Positions 15,343 to 24,272 of a DNA stretch of 64,000 bases are shown here, in pieces. Every line of letters starts with the position of its first letter. Position 1 is the stretch's first letter. The notes beneath the pieces are model-generated. The model had not been told where the DNA came from, made no database searches, and worked only from the letters and a program-made list of their open reading frames with translations. The stretch is from Flavobacterium sp. ALJ2 (GTDB taxonomy: Bacteria > Bacteroidota > Bacteroidia > Flavobacteriales > Flavobacteriaceae), in NCBI RefSeq assembly GCF_015594725.1, contig NZ_JADNRC010000001.1, positions 186,001 to 250,000 of the forward strand, written 5' to 3'. Both the position numbers and the translations under genes were made by a program.

Positions 15343-16601
15343 TTTTTATATGGAATTGATATGGTTATGGTAATCCCCTTTTTGGGATTGTTAGTAGCAT
15401 TGATTTTCCATTGATGCAAGTTGCAAATCTTTTTTACATAATACAAGCCTAATCCAAAGCCATTTGATGGGGTACTTTTTTCATTTGGAATTCTGTAAAA
15501 TTTATCGAAAATATAAGAAATATTTTTGTTTATAATCCCTATTCCGTTATCTATAAAAGCAATTTTTAATAATTGATTTTCAGTAGTTAACCGAATTATA
15601 ATTTCAGGTTTGGTATCGCAATATTTTATTGCATTATCAAGAAGGTTATAAATGATGTTTGTAAAATGAAAAACATCAGCAACAATAGTATAGTTTATAT
15701 CGTTAGATTCAATTTTTATATCAGTATCGGGATATTTTAGTTTAATGTTTTCTATTGTTTCCTCAATAGGGGGGATAGTTAAGATGTTTTTTAGCTCTAG
15801 TTTTAATGGGGTGTAATCTGATTTAGCAATACTTAAGATCTTCTCAATATGGTTATTTAACTTACCACTTTGGTTGATAATGATTTCAGTATATTTTTCA
15901 AGTTTCTTATCTTCTTTGATCGGATTTTGTTTGATTAAATAATTGGATGCAATTAAAATAGATGCCAAAGGAGTTTTGAACTCGTGTGTCATGTTATTAA
16001 TAAAATCACGCTGTAACTCGGAGTATTTTTTTTGCTGTAAAAGCATGAAAATCGAGTAGATATAAATTAGTAAAATGATAATAAGCATAATCGAAAGCAC
16101 AAACCAAAATCGCATTGAGCTGAATATATAAGTAGTTTCATTGGGGAAACGTACAGCGAAATAATAAACTAGATCTTTGTGTTTTGGAAAATGAACAGAT
16201 TGCTTTCCTTTTGATTTTTTTGATAAAGAAATATAATCTCCATATATCATTTCATTGCTCTGGCAATTGTACATGGCGTATTCGAAATCAGTTGTAATAT
16301 TCATTTTTTTGAATTCCGATTTCAGATAAAATTCCAAGATATCAGGCTCAAAATCATTTTCGATGTTTACAACATAATAGTCATTGGATATTTTTTGAAT
16401 AGGGCTTTGCGCAGGCAACTCATTACTACTGCTTTCATGTAGTTTTTTTGCAACTTCAAGTAATGCAATATGCATTTTCTGGTTTAGCTTCTTCTGTTCA
16501 AGAGTAAAAGCTTCTTTGGTCCATAGTAATTGCACGACTAAAATGCCGATAATTGCTATAAAACCCAGAATAATAATACTGTTGAGCCTGTTTATTTTCA
16601 C
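15339..16601 (-). CDS. Membrane sensor histidine kinase
   Basis: This 420-aa kinase is anchored by two membrane helices (residues about 7-26 and 163-188) around a periplasmic sensor region of some 135 residues. The dimerisation/phosphoacceptor domain has NNMTHEFKTPLASIL with His206. The ATPase domain has NLLDNAIKYC (N box), IDNGIGI (G1) and GFGLGLYYVKKI (G2). No PAS or HAMP domain is evident. It precedes and overlaps the response-regulator gene, so the two form one operon. The signal is unknown. The gene diverges from the DUF1573 gene. Confidence 0.95.
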   Translation of the reverse strand: MKINRLNSIIILGFIAIIGILVVQLLWTKEAFTLEQKKLNQKMHIALLEVAKKLHESSSNELPAQSPIQKISNDYYVVNIENDFEPDILEFYLKSEFKKMNITTDFEYAMYNCQSNEMIYGDYISLSKKSKGKQSVHFPKHKDLVYYFAVRFPNETTYIFSSMRFWFVLSIMLIIILLIYIYSIFMLLQQKKYSELQRDFINNMTHEFKTPLASILIASNYLIKQNPIKEDKKLEKYTEIIINQSGKLNNHIEKILSIAKSDYTPLKLELKNILTIPPIEETIENIKLKYPDTDIKIESNDINYTIVADVFHFTNIIYNLLDNAIKYCDTKPEIIIRLTTENQLLKIAFIDNGIGIINKNISYIFDKFYRIPNEKSTPSNGFGLGLYYVKKICNLHQWKINATNNPKKGITITISIPYKK

Positions 16602-16656
16602 TTAAATACAAATTACAAGGTGTAATATTAATCAAAAATATCTTTAAAAATAGCGA

Positions 16657-16694
16657 TTAACAAGTCGTTAACAAACATTTGAAATCGCTTAACA
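16657..16694. promoter_or_regulatory. Three helically phased TTAACA boxes, candidate response-regulator operator
   Basis: TTAACA occurs at 16657, 16668 and 16689, so the spacings are 11 and 21 bp, one and two DNA turns on the same face. The boxes sit between the divergent kinase and DUF1573 genes, 22-59 bp upstream of the latter's -7 element. OmpR-family proteins bind direct repeats about 11 bp apart. Regulation by the neighbouring regulator is inferred. Confidence 0.45.
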
Positions 16695-16715
16695 GCATTT
16701 CATTTTTATCTGATT

Positions 16716-16723
16716 TACATTTG
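16716..16723 (+). promoter_or_regulatory. Promoter -7 element of the DUF1573 gene
   Basis: TACATTTG matches TAnnTTTG exactly, 46 bp before the ATG. Confidence 0.55.
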
Positions 16724-16769
16724 TAATGTTAAAAAGGACAAACCAAATAATCATTTAAATTTTAGACTT

Positions 16770-17177
16770 ATGAAAAATATCAGACCATTATTATTAGTAT
16801 TAACTTTAGGGTTAATGTCTTTCTCAGCAGTTGCTCCAGTAGAATCAATACTAGCAAACACTACAGTATTTGCTGGATCAATTACATGGAAAGCAGAAAC
16901 TATTGATGTGGGACAAATACCACTAAATGTTCCAAAGGAAATTGATTTTGAGTTTAAAAACACAGGAAAAACAGCTGTAGTAATTACAAGCGTTCAGGGG
17001 TCTTGTGGTTGTACAGCAACAAATTATACAAAAGAACCTATTCTTCCTGGAAAATCTGCAAAGATTACGGCAACATATAATGCAGCGAGTAAAGGTGCTT
17101 TTTCTAAAACTGTTACAGTAGTAACAAGTGCAGAATCAACTCCAAAAGTGCTTACATTAAAAGGAATAGTTTTATAA
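16770..17177 (+). CDS. Secreted DUF1573 protein
   Basis: This 135-aa protein has a signal peptide (hydrophobic residues 6-22) and one DUF1573 domain, an immunoglobulin-like beta sandwich common in exported Bacteroidota proteins. The core is DVGQIPLNVPKEIDFEFKNTGKTAVVITSVQGSCGCT, with the hallmark GSCGCT, followed by YTKEPILPGKSAKITATYN and the final strand VLTLKGIVL. Function is unknown for the family. It is transcribed alone, from a promoter preceded by the TTAACA boxes, and ends at an intrinsic terminator. Control by the adjacent two-component system is plausible. Confidence 0.92.
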   Translation: MKNIRPLLLVLTLGLMSFSAVAPVESILANTTVFAGSITWKAETIDVGQIPLNVPKEIDFEFKNTGKTAVVITSVQGSCGCTATNYTKEPILPGKSAKITATYNAASKGAFSKTVTVVTSAESTPKVLTLKGIVL

Positions 17178-17201
17178 AAGTAGTTAGTTATAATTTCTAG
17201 A

Positions 17202-17235
17202 CTCCAAACAAGTTAAATCGTTTGGAGTTTTTTTG
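17202..17235 (+). terminator. Intrinsic terminator of the DUF1573 gene
   Basis: The 9-bp arms ACTCCAAAC and GTTTGGAGT are followed by T7. Confidence 0.85.
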
Positions 17236-17270
17236 TGCTTGTTTTAGAAATTAACTAATGTGAAAATTAA

Positions 17271-17777
17271 TTATTTAGACAATACATTGATGCATTTATA
17301 AAAACGATTACTATAATGATTAGAGTCTAATGCACTAATTGTTACGCTTTTTATTTTTCCAGATGAGGCATGTATAAATTTTGACTTCATGCCGTTGGCT
17401 TCACAAATAATTCCAAGATGTCCTATGTTTTTTCTGTCTTTATAACCATAAAAAACTAAAATATCTCCCACTTTAAAATCTTCGGGTGATTTTGCTTTGC
17501 CAATATTTTTATAAGCACCAGAACTTCGTGGCAAACTAATATCGAAATATTTAAAAACATAATTTACGAAACCAGAACAGTCGAAACCTTTTTTTGGATT
17601 ATTCCCAGCATATATATAAGGTGTCCCTAGATATTGTTTAGAATAGGAAATAATAGCATCCCTGTCTATTATAGACTGTATTTGTTGTATTTGATTTCTT
17701 ATAATTTTCTCATCTTTTTTTGTGGTAAATGATGAAAATAAAATTACGACTGTAAATATATAAATGGTAAATTTCAT
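17271..17777 (-). CDS. Exported NlpC/P60 peptidoglycan endopeptidase
   Basis: This 168-aa protein has an N-terminal signal sequence (residues about 4-17) and an NlpC/P60 cysteine peptidase domain. The catalytic Cys67 is in GFDCSGFVNYVF, His120 in NIGHLGI and a third polar residue, His136, in FIHASS. LGTPYIYAGNNPKKG is the usual lead-in. Such enzymes cleave D-Glu-mesoDAP bonds in cell-wall peptides. It is convergent with the DUF1573 gene and seems monocistronic. The 288 bp upstream hold only the start of the next promoter region. Confidence 0.93.
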   Translation of the reverse strand: MKFTIYIFTVVILFSSFTTKKDEKIIRNQIQQIQSIIDRDAIISYSKQYLGTPYIYAGNNPKKGFDCSGFVNYVFKYFDISLPRSSGAYKNIGKAKSPEDFKVGDILVFYGYKDRKNIGHLGIICEANGMKSKFIHASSGKIKSVTISALDSNHYSNRFYKCINVLSK

Positions 17778-17951
17778 TTTTAAGTAGAGAAATGATTTAA
17801 TTTATAAAGATATGTGGATATTCTTTAATATCAAAGGAATATAAGATGAAAGGATTAGAAAGCATTTTAGATAGGATTGATAAAATCTTTTAAGTGAAGT
17901 ATTACAAGGGAATTTATGAGTTAATTTTTACAAATAGCTATATTTATTCCT

Positions 17952-17959
17952 TATCTTTG
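17952..17959 (+). promoter_or_regulatory. Promoter -7 element upstream of the HdeD-like gene
   Basis: TATCTTTG matches TAnnTTTG exactly, about 107 bp before the ATG. The leader shows no obvious structure. Confidence 0.45.
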
Positions 17960-18065
17960 GGAGACTTCGTAATAAAATAGACTGAATATAGCAGCTTTAT
18001 GAGGGGGTAATAATTAAAGGTAAGCTGAAAACTTTATAGAGTAAGCATGATTTTAAAATATACTT

Positions 18066-18668
18066 ATGGAAAATTCTTTATTTAAAAAAGTAAAAAAAGC
18101 TATTGATTATTGGTATATCCCGTTACTAGTGGGAATACTTTTTGTTGGAATCGGAATTTGGTCATTTATAACACCATTGGCAGCATATTTAACTCTTGCG
18201 TTTGTTTTTAGTATTTCATTTTTAGGAAGTGGAATTTTTGAAGTCATTTTTGCACTTTCAAACAGAAAAAAAATTGATAATTGGGGGTGGACATTAGCTT
18301 CAGGAATTTTAGGATTAGTTGTAGGGATATTGTTAATCTCTAATCCATTAATTTCGATTACAATACTTCCGCTATATATAGGATTTGTGATTTTGTTTCG
18401 TTCTATCATGGCCATAGTTATTGCTTTTGATTTAAAGAGTTATGCAGTGCCAGATTGGGCGAATCTTTTGGTTTTAGGTATTCTTGGAATTATATTTTCA
18501 TTCATATTATTATGGAACCCTATTTTCGCAGGGCTTTCGTTGGTATATTGGACTGCTTTTGCTTTTATTGCAATTGGAGCTTTTTATATTTATTTTTCTT
18601 TCAAACTGAAAAAAATACATGATATTCCTGAAAAGTTCCACAATATAGAAGATAAAATGAATTCATAA
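18066..18668 (+). CDS. HdeD family (DUF308) membrane protein
   Basis: This 200-aa inner-membrane protein has six predicted helices in three hairpins. Repeated glycine-rich segments include YIPLLVGILFVGIGIWSFI, GWTLASGILGLVVGILLI and VLGILGIIFSFILLWNP. This is the layout of HdeD, whose E. coli member contributes to acid resistance at high cell density; the role here is unknown. It is followed by a stem-loop and then the aldo/keto reductase gene 92 bp downstream. Confidence 0.88.
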   Translation: MENSLFKKVKKAIDYWYIPLLVGILFVGIGIWSFITPLAAYLTLAFVFSISFLGSGIFEVIFALSNRKKIDNWGWTLASGILGLVVGILLISNPLISITILPLYIGFVILFRSIMAIVIAFDLKSYAVPDWANLLVLGILGIIFSFILLWNPIFAGLSLVYWTAFAFIAIGAFYIYFSFKLKKIHDIPEKFHNIEDKMNS

Positions 18669-18682
18669 AGATTGCTTTTTTT

Positions 18683-18726
18683 GATAATCAACATATAAAA
18701 TGAAAATTTATGTGTTGATTATCTTT
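18683..18726 (+). terminator. Terminator-like hairpin after the HdeD-like gene
   Basis: GATAATCAACA pairs with TGTTGATTATC, extended by A/T pairs to about 16 bp, but followed by only three T. It is a long stem with a weak tail. Confidence 0.5.
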
Positions 18727-18760
18727 AAAATATTTAAATTTCAGTCTTTAAATCAATAAA

Positions 18761-19717
18761 ATGAAATATAACAGATGTGGAAAAAGCGGGTTGTTATTAC
18801 CGCAAATTTCTTTGGGATTATGGCATAATTTCGGTTCAGTAGATAATTTTGAAAATGGAGAAAGCATCATTAAAGAAGCTTTTGATAAAGGAATTACGCA
18901 TTTTGATTTAGCTAATAATTATGGTCCAGTTCCGGGTTCTGCCGAAGAAAATTTCGGAAAAATACTGTGGCACAATTTTCAAGGAAATCTACGAGATCAA
19001 ATCGTAGTTTCTACTAAGGCTGGATACACTATGTGGGATGGACCTTATGGCGATTGGGGTTCTCGTAAATATCTGCTGTCAAGTTTAGATCAGAGCTTAA
19101 AGCGAATGAAGCTAGATTACGTAGATATTTTTTATTCCCATCGGTTTGATCCCGAGACTCCTCTGGAAGAAACCATGATGGCTTTGGATTATGCTGTACG
19201 AAGCGGTAAAGCCCTATATGCAGGAATATCTAATTATAATGCAGAACAAACTCGAGAAGCTACAGCAATTTTAAAAAAATTAGGAACACCATGTTTAATA
19301 CATCAGGTTAAATATTCGATGTTTGTTCGCGAAGCCGAAGCAGGTTTGTTAGATGTTCTCGAAGAAAAAGGAGTAGGGTGTATTGCGTTTTCACCTCTTG
19401 CACAAGGACTTTTAACTGATAAATATTTAAAAGGGATTCCTGAGAACTCAAGAGCTTCAAATCCAAACGGGCATTTACAGCTAGAAGAAGTGTCTGAACA
19501 AAAAGTGCAAAAGATAATTACTCTAAATGAAATTGCGCAAAACAGAAATCAATCTTTGGCGCAAATGGCATTGGCTTGGTTATTAAAGGATAATCGAATT
19601 ACATCGGTTCTAATTGGAGCAAGTTCGGTAGGACAGTTAAATAATAATATAGATAGTTTGCAAAATCTTGATTTTTCGCAAGAGGAATTAAAAGCGATTG
19701 AAGCTATTTTGGGATAG
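18761..19717 (+). CDS. Aldo/keto reductase, YghZ-like
   Basis: This 318-aa NADPH-dependent (beta/alpha)8 oxidoreductase has the catalytic tetrad visible as Asp49 and Tyr54 (FDLANNYGP), Lys86 (STKAGY) and His127 (YSHRFD). MWDGPYGDWGSRKYLLSSLDQSL and the long loop after it are typical of the YghZ (L-glyceraldehyde 3-phosphate reductase) / Kv-beta branch. The cofactor segment VLIGASSVGQLNNNI is at the C-terminus. It is a single gene with a bidirectional terminator downstream. The physiological substrate is not proven. Confidence 0.92.
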   Translation: MKYNRCGKSGLLLPQISLGLWHNFGSVDNFENGESIIKEAFDKGITHFDLANNYGPVPGSAEENFGKILWHNFQGNLRDQIVVSTKAGYTMWDGPYGDWGSRKYLLSSLDQSLKRMKLDYVDIFYSHRFDPETPLEETMMALDYAVRSGKALYAGISNYNAEQTREATAILKKLGTPCLIHQVKYSMFVREAEAGLLDVLEEKGVGCIAFSPLAQGLLTDKYLKGIPENSRASNPNGHLQLEEVSEQKVQKIITLNEIAQNRNQSLAQMALAWLLKDNRITSVLIGASSVGQLNNNIDSLQNLDFSQEELKAIEAILG

Positions 19718-19785
19718 AGGTAATGTAGAAATGCATTGTTATTTATTCCTAAAAAAGATGGTTTTTTATAAGAGAAATTAAAAAG

Positions 19786-19827
19786 CAAAAATCCCAATCT
19801 AAAAAATTAGATTGGGATTTTTTATTG
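19786..19827. terminator. Bidirectional terminator between aldo/keto reductase and pepT
   Basis: The long perfect arms AAAATCCCAATCTAA and TTAGATTGGGATTTT are flanked by T runs on both strands. Confidence 0.92.
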
Positions 19828-19852
19828 CTTTTTGACTTAAGTCAAAAAAAAA

Positions 19853-21130
19853 TTATTTCTTTTTTGTAGGTTTTTCAGATACGTCAAAAATTCCAGGAAT
19901 AGCTGTTAACTCAGCAATCTTTACAATAACATCAGTTGCTTTTTGCATACTTTCTGCAGGAATATACTCGTATTTACCATGAAAGTTATGACCACCAGCA
20001 AAAATATTTGGGCAAGGCAATCCTTTGTATGATAATTGACAACCATCAGTTCCGCCTCTAATAGGTTTTATTAATGGTTTTATGTTTAATTCTTTCATAG
20101 CTTTCTCTGCAATATCAACAATATACTTTACAGGTAGAACCTTTTCTTTCATATTGTAGTATTGATCATTTATTTCGGTAATTACGATTGGTTCCCCGAA
20201 TTTCTTAGCAAACTTATGATTGATTTTTTTAGTAATTCTCTCAATCAATTTTTTACGTCTTTCGAATTTTTTTGCGCTATGATCTCTAATGATAAGTTCA
20301 AGAACAGTTTCTTCGATAGTTCCACTTATATGGTGTACGTGAAAAAAGCCTTGGTATCCTTTCGTTTCTTGAGGAGTTTCGCCTTTAGGTAATTCGTTAA
20401 TAAACTCATTAGCAATAAGTAGTGAATTAATCATTTTTCCTTTGGCATAACCAGGATGTACACTTTTACCTTTAAAGGTGATTTTGGCACCAGCAGCATT
20501 AAAGTTTTCATATTCAAGTTCTCCAATCTGACTTCCGTCCATGGTATAAGCCCATTCAGCGCCAAACTTCTCTACATCAAAATGATGTGCACCTCGACCT
20601 ATTTCTTCATCAGGAGTAAAACCAACTCTAATTTTACCGTGTTTAATGTCAGGGTTTTTAATTAAGAATTCCATTGCAGATACAATTTCTGTAATTCCCG
20701 CTTTATCATCGGCACCTAATAATGTAGTTCCGTCGGTTGTAATTAAAGTTTGTCCTTTGTATTGTAATAAATCTTTGAAGTAACTTGGAGATAAAATAAT
20801 ATTTTGTTCAGCATTCAATACAATATCCTTACCATCATAATTAGGAATGATTTGTGGTTTTACATTGGCTCCTGAAAAATCTGGTGAAGTATCAAAATGA
20901 GAAATAAAGCCAATAGTTGGAACAGCGTGTTCTACATTACTTGGTAAAGTAGCCATGATGTAAGCTTTGTCATCTATAGTAACATCCTGCATACCGATAC
21001 TTTTTAGTTCTTCTGCTAGTTTATTGGCAAGATCCCATTGCTTTGCAGTACTTGGTGTGTTTTGCGAATTTGGATCAGACTCTGTATCAATTTTTACATA
21101 ACTAATAAATCGATCTATAATATGTTGCAT
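19853..21130 (-). CDS. pepT: Tripeptidase T (peptidase T)
   Basis: PepT is a cytosolic dizinc M20 aminopeptidase that removes the N-terminal residue of tripeptides. The 425-aa protein has [13 protein letters not shown] (first zinc His and Asp), [11 protein letters not shown] (bridging Asp), [14 protein letters not shown] (catalytic Glu pair) and the C-terminal zinc ligand in [15 protein letters not shown] start it at the ATG at 21130 ([16 protein letters not shown]), six codons inside the longest frame, because this is the family N-terminus. It is convergent with the aldo/keto reductase gene. Confidence 0.96.
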   Translation of the reverse strand: MQHIIDRFISYVKIDTESDPNSQNTPSTAKQWDLANKLAEELKSIGMQDVTIDDKAYIMATLPSNVEHAVPTIGFISHFDTSPDFSGANVKPQIIPNYDGKDIVLNAEQNIILSPSYFKDLLQYKGQTLITTDGTTLLGADDKAGITEIVSAMEFLIKNPDIKHGKIRVGFTPDEEIGRGAHHFDVEKFGAEWAYTMDGSQIGELEYENFNAAGAKITFKGKSVHPGYAKGKMINSLLIANEFINELPKGETPQETKGYQGFFHVHHISGTIEETVLELIIRDHSAKKFERRKKLIERITKKINHKFAKKFGEPIVITEINDQYYNMKEKVLPVKYIVDIAEKAMKELNIKPLIKPIRGGTDGCQLSYKGLPCPNIFAGGHNFHGKYEYIPAESMQKATDVIVKIAELTAIPGIFDVSEKPTKKK

Positions 21131-21203
21131 TTTTTTATTTTTAAGCAAATATAGGCATTTTTTTTAGCTGTCTTATTTTAGATTAAAAACATCCTGATAT
21201 ATA

Positions 21204-21238
21204 CAAAAAAGGATTCTATGCTATGATAGAATCCTTTT
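21204..21238 (-). terminator. Intrinsic terminator of the FGE-like gene
   Basis: The 13-bp arms AAAAGGATTCTAT and ATAGAATCCTTTT have a T run on the minus strand, 18 bp after the FGE-like stop. Confidence 0.85.
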
Positions 21239-21256
21239 CGTGTTGTTTTTATTTTT

Positions 21257-22396
21257 TTAAATGCTTTTTACACATCTAAAGCCTAGGTGGTTTGCAGGAG
21301 AGCGTACTTCTCCTTTTCCTCTAGTGCCTACCATATAACGAGTACAATATTGATCTGTACATAAAAAAGAGCCACCACGATGTACTTTTTTAAGCTGTCC
21401 TGGTTCTGCCGGGTCATTGCTAGTATCTGGTCCCTGCGGATTTTTGGTAACTTTTCCACTTTTGGCTAATGATTTGTAATAGTCTACGTCATACCAATCA
21501 TTCACCCATTCCCAAACATTTCCTGCCATATCATATAACCCATAGGCATTTGGTGCGAATTGTGCTGTTGGAGCAATTCCTTTAAAACCGTCTTCTCCAG
21601 TGTCACCATCCTTAATAGGAAAATGACCTTGATATATGTTAGCCTGAAATTTTCCTTTGGGTTTTAAAGTGTTTCCCCATGCATATAATTCTCCAGTTTT
21701 GCCACCTCTTGCTGCAAATTCCCATTCAGCTTCACTAGGAAGCCTTTTGCCAGCCCATTTTGCATAAGCAACTGCATCTTCATAAGCTACTTGTACTACG
21801 GGGTGTTTTTCTTTACCTCTTATAGTGCTATTAGGACCTTCGGGATGTCTCCAATTAGCCGCGCCAATGTAAGCCCACCATTGTGAAAAGTTATCTAGAT
21901 TTACTGATGTAGAAGTAGGTGTAAATACTGCGGAACCAGCTATTAAATTATCTTCGGTAATTGTAGGAAACTCTTCTTTGGTAGGTTTTTGTTCAGCAAC
22001 AGTAAGGTATTTAGTTGCTTTTACAAACTGTTCAAATTGTTCATTAGTAACTTCGGTTTCATCCATCCAATAACCATCTACATATACGCGATGGATAGGA
22101 GCAGCATCTTTGGTAACACCTTTTATGCTGCATAAACTTTCATCAGCAATATTACTACCCATTGAGAATTCTCCTCCAGGAATCCAAACCATGCCTTTTG
22201 GAGCTTTAGAAGGAGCTGTTTTTTTATTAATGATTGTAGGTTCAAATTTGGGTTCAGATGAAACCATTTGAATTTCATTGCAATCGAGTGTTAAATTTTT
22301 TTTAGCCGTTTTTATAAAATTTGCATAGCCAAAACTTATAAATAAGAGACCAGTGGCTATCATTCCGAGTAACCAAAACTTTCTTTCTTTTTTCAT
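21257..22396 (-). CDS. Membrane-anchored formylglycine-generating enzyme (SUMF1) homologue
   Basis: This 379-aa protein has an N-terminal membrane anchor (residues about 7-25) and a full FGE-sulfatase domain from GMVWIPGGEFSMGS to the C-terminus. Other motifs are VDGYWMDETEVTNEQFEQFV, GKRLPSEAEWEFAARGG, YDMAGNVWEWVNDWY and HRGGSFLC. Unlike many Bacteroidota FGE-like proteins, it keeps both cysteines of the active site (C346 and C351 in CTDQYC). It could therefore oxidise a sulfatase cysteine to formylglycine. No sulfatase lies nearby. The ATG at 22396 (MKKERKFW) is chosen over the upstream extension to 22504, which lies in the shared promoter region with pyrD. Confidence 0.88.
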   Translation of the reverse strand: MKKERKFWLLGMIATGLLFISFGYANFIKTAKKNLTLDCNEIQMVSSEPKFEPTIINKKTAPSKAPKGMVWIPGGEFSMGSNIADESLCSIKGVTKDAAPIHRVYVDGYWMDETEVTNEQFEQFVKATKYLTVAEQKPTKEEFPTITEDNLIAGSAVFTPTSTSVNLDNFSQWWAYIGAANWRHPEGPNSTIRGKEKHPVVQVAYEDAVAYAKWAGKRLPSEAEWEFAARGGKTGELYAWGNTLKPKGKFQANIYQGHFPIKDGDTGEDGFKGIAPTAQFAPNAYGLYDMAGNVWEWVNDWYDVDYYKSLAKSGKVTKNPQGPDTSNDPAEPGQLKKVHRGGSFLCTDQYCTRYMVGTRGKGEVRSPANHLGFRCVKSI

Positions 22397-22520
22397 TAAT
22401 TCTATAGAATTTGTATGGTTTGTATTTTTGGATAATAAAAGTACAATAAAAAACTTAAAATGAATTAAATTAATAAGCTGTTTTTTTACATAAATACGGT
22501 ACATTTTAGCATATTATAAT

Positions 22521-22528
22521 TAAATTTG
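22521..22528 (+). promoter_or_regulatory. Promoter -7 element of pyrD
   Basis: TAAATTTG matches TAnnTTTG exactly, 25 bp before the pyrD ATG. Confidence 0.6.
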
Positions 22529-22553
22529 CAACCACAAAAATAACAACCCACTT

Positions 22554-23573
22554 ATGTATAAATTGCTTATTCGTCCGATACTTTTTATGTTTGATCCAGA
22601 GGAAGTTCATTATTTTACTTTTTCATTTGTTAGATTTATCTCAAAAATACCAGGAGTTTCTTCGATTATAAAGACAGTTTATAAAGTAAATGATCCTCGT
22701 TTAGAGCGAGAAGTTTTTGGAATAAAATTTAGCAATCCAGTTGGACTTGCAGCAGGATTTGACAAGGATGCTAAATTATATAAAGAACTTTCAGATTTTG
22801 GTTTCGGATTTATAGAAATAGGGACTGTAACACCAGTAGGACAAGAAGGAAATCCTAAAAAGAGGTTATTTCGATTAAAAGAAGATCAGGCTATTATTAA
22901 CCGAATGGGATTTAATAACGGTGGTGTTATTGAAGCAGTAGAGCGATTAAAACAAAATAAAGGGATTTTAATTGGAGGGAATATTGGTAAAAATAAAATT
23001 ACTCCAAATGAAAATGCAGTCGATGATTACATCATTTGTTTTGATGCATTATTTAATCATGTTGATTATTTTGTGGTGAATGTAAGTTCTCCTAACACAC
23101 CAAATTTAAGAGCGTTACAAGATAAAGAGCCATTGACGCAATTATTGCAAACGTTACAAAATAAAAATCTAACGCACGAAAAGCCAAAACCGATTTTATT
23201 AAAAATTGCTCCAGATTTAACTGACGAGCAATTATTGGATATTATTGATATTATTAAAACGACCCAAATTGCGGGTGTAATTGCGACCAATACTACTATT
23301 TCTAGAGAAGGATTGCAATCGGTAAATAAAGAAGAAATGGGAGGTTTGTCAGGTAAGCCTTTAACTCGAAGATCAACCGAAGTAATTCGTTTTCTTTCTG
23401 AAAAAAGCAACAAAGCATTCCCTATTATAGGTGTAGGTGGAATTCATACTGCTCAAGATGCTATTGAAAAACTAAATGCGGGAGCAAGTTTAGTTCAACT
23501 ATATACTGGTTTTATTTATGAAGGACCAGCTTTGATAAAAGCTATCAATAAAGCCATTTTAAAAGGTTTGTAA
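22554..23573 (+). CDS. pyrD: Dihydroorotate dehydrogenase (quinone), class 2
   Basis: PyrD oxidises dihydroorotate to orotate in pyrimidine synthesis, passing electrons from FMN to membrane quinone. The 339-aa protein has the class 2 N-terminal helices ([20 protein letters not shown]) that bind membrane and quinone. FMN-site motifs are [35 protein letters not shown] and [11 protein letters not shown]. The catalytic serine lies in [12 protein letters not shown]. Its 3' end overlaps the convergent DUF3307 gene by 15 bp. Confidence 0.96.
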   Translation: MYKLLIRPILFMFDPEEVHYFTFSFVRFISKIPGVSSIIKTVYKVNDPRLEREVFGIKFSNPVGLAAGFDKDAKLYKELSDFGFGFIEIGTVTPVGQEGNPKKRLFRLKEDQAIINRMGFNNGGVIEAVERLKQNKGILIGGNIGKNKITPNENAVDDYIICFDALFNHVDYFVVNVSSPNTPNLRALQDKEPLTQLLQTLQNKNLTHEKPKPILLKIAPDLTDEQLLDIIDIIKTTQIAGVIATNTTISREGLQSVNKEEMGGLSGKPLTRRSTEVIRFLSEKSNKAFPIIGVGGIHTAQDAIEKLNAGASLVQLYTGFIYEGPALIKAINKAILKGL

Positions 23574-24272
23574 TAACATAACTTGAACAATTAGACCGGT
23601 AAGTAATGCAACTCCAAAACTTAAAAGAGTTCCTATAAGAACATATTCAGTTAGTTTACGGTCTTTGGCTTCTTTTAAATCACCAAATCTAAAGATAGAT
23701 TTTGCAGCCAATAGAAAACCAATGGCTTCAAAATGGCCAGTGATTATAAAACAAAAAACAAATAAACGTTCTAGTGTGCCAATGTAATTTCCTGCATTGG
23801 CAAGAGAATTATCAGTTCTATTATTATTTTCGGGAGTCCAAACTGAGATGAGGTTCTTAATACAAATAGAAGTAGGTTTGGTTAAAAACAAAAAACCAGT
23901 TACTACAATCCAGAACTGACTATTAAACCAAAGCAAGTCTATTTTTTGATGATTGTATAAAAAAGCAATGGCTATCAAGACTATAAAATGAGCAATTTGG
24001 TCACCAATAAACCAAGTTATTTTGGTAGAGGTTTTCTGAAAATGAAGTTTTAAAAAGTCAATAAATCCATGGGTAACGGCTAATAAAAGAGCATACCATC
24101 CAAAGGATAATTCGCCAATCAAAATCCAGGTTAAAATGCCATGTAAAGCTGCGTGTATATATAAAAAAATACTTTTTTGTTTTTTAATTTCTTTGTCAGC
24201 AACCCACGAATTAGGCTGAAAAATAAAGTCTCCAAGGATGTGTGCCAAAAATAATTTTACAAATAGTATCAT
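23559..24272 (-). CDS. DUF3307 membrane protein
   Basis: This 237-aa protein has about six hydrophobic helices. The N-terminus [21 protein letters not shown] is the DUF3307 signature, followed by [14 protein letters not shown] and [12 protein letters not shown] with conserved His/Asp residues inside helices. Function is unknown. The ATG overlaps the satD-like stop (ATGA), so the pair is translated together, as found in many Bacteroidota. It is convergent with pyrD, with a 15-bp overlap. Confidence 0.88.
   Translation of the reverse strand: MILFVKLFLAHILGDFIFQPNSWVADKEIKKQKSIFLYIHAALHGILTWILIGELSFGWYALLLAVTHGFIDFLKLHFQKTSTKITWFIGDQIAHFIVLIAIAFLYNHQKIDLLWFNSQFWIVVTGFLFLTKPTSICIKNLISVWTPENNNRTDNSLANAGNYIGTLERLFVFCFIITGHFEAIGFLLAAKSIFRFGDLKEAKDRKLTEYVLIGTLLSFGVALLTGLIVQVMLLQTF

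Noticed and set aside
17845-17893. 15-codon reading frame between the NlpC/P60 and HdeD-like genes
   Set aside because: It is too short, has no promoter and shows no features of a real peptide gene.
21131-21148. Six-codon N-terminal extension of PepT
   Set aside because: The conserved PepT N-terminus MQHIIDRF starts at the ATG at 21130.
22397-22504. 36-codon extension of the FGE-like protein
   Set aside because: It would run into the divergent pyrD promoter region and place the membrane anchor internally; the ATG at 22396 gives a normal anchor sequence.
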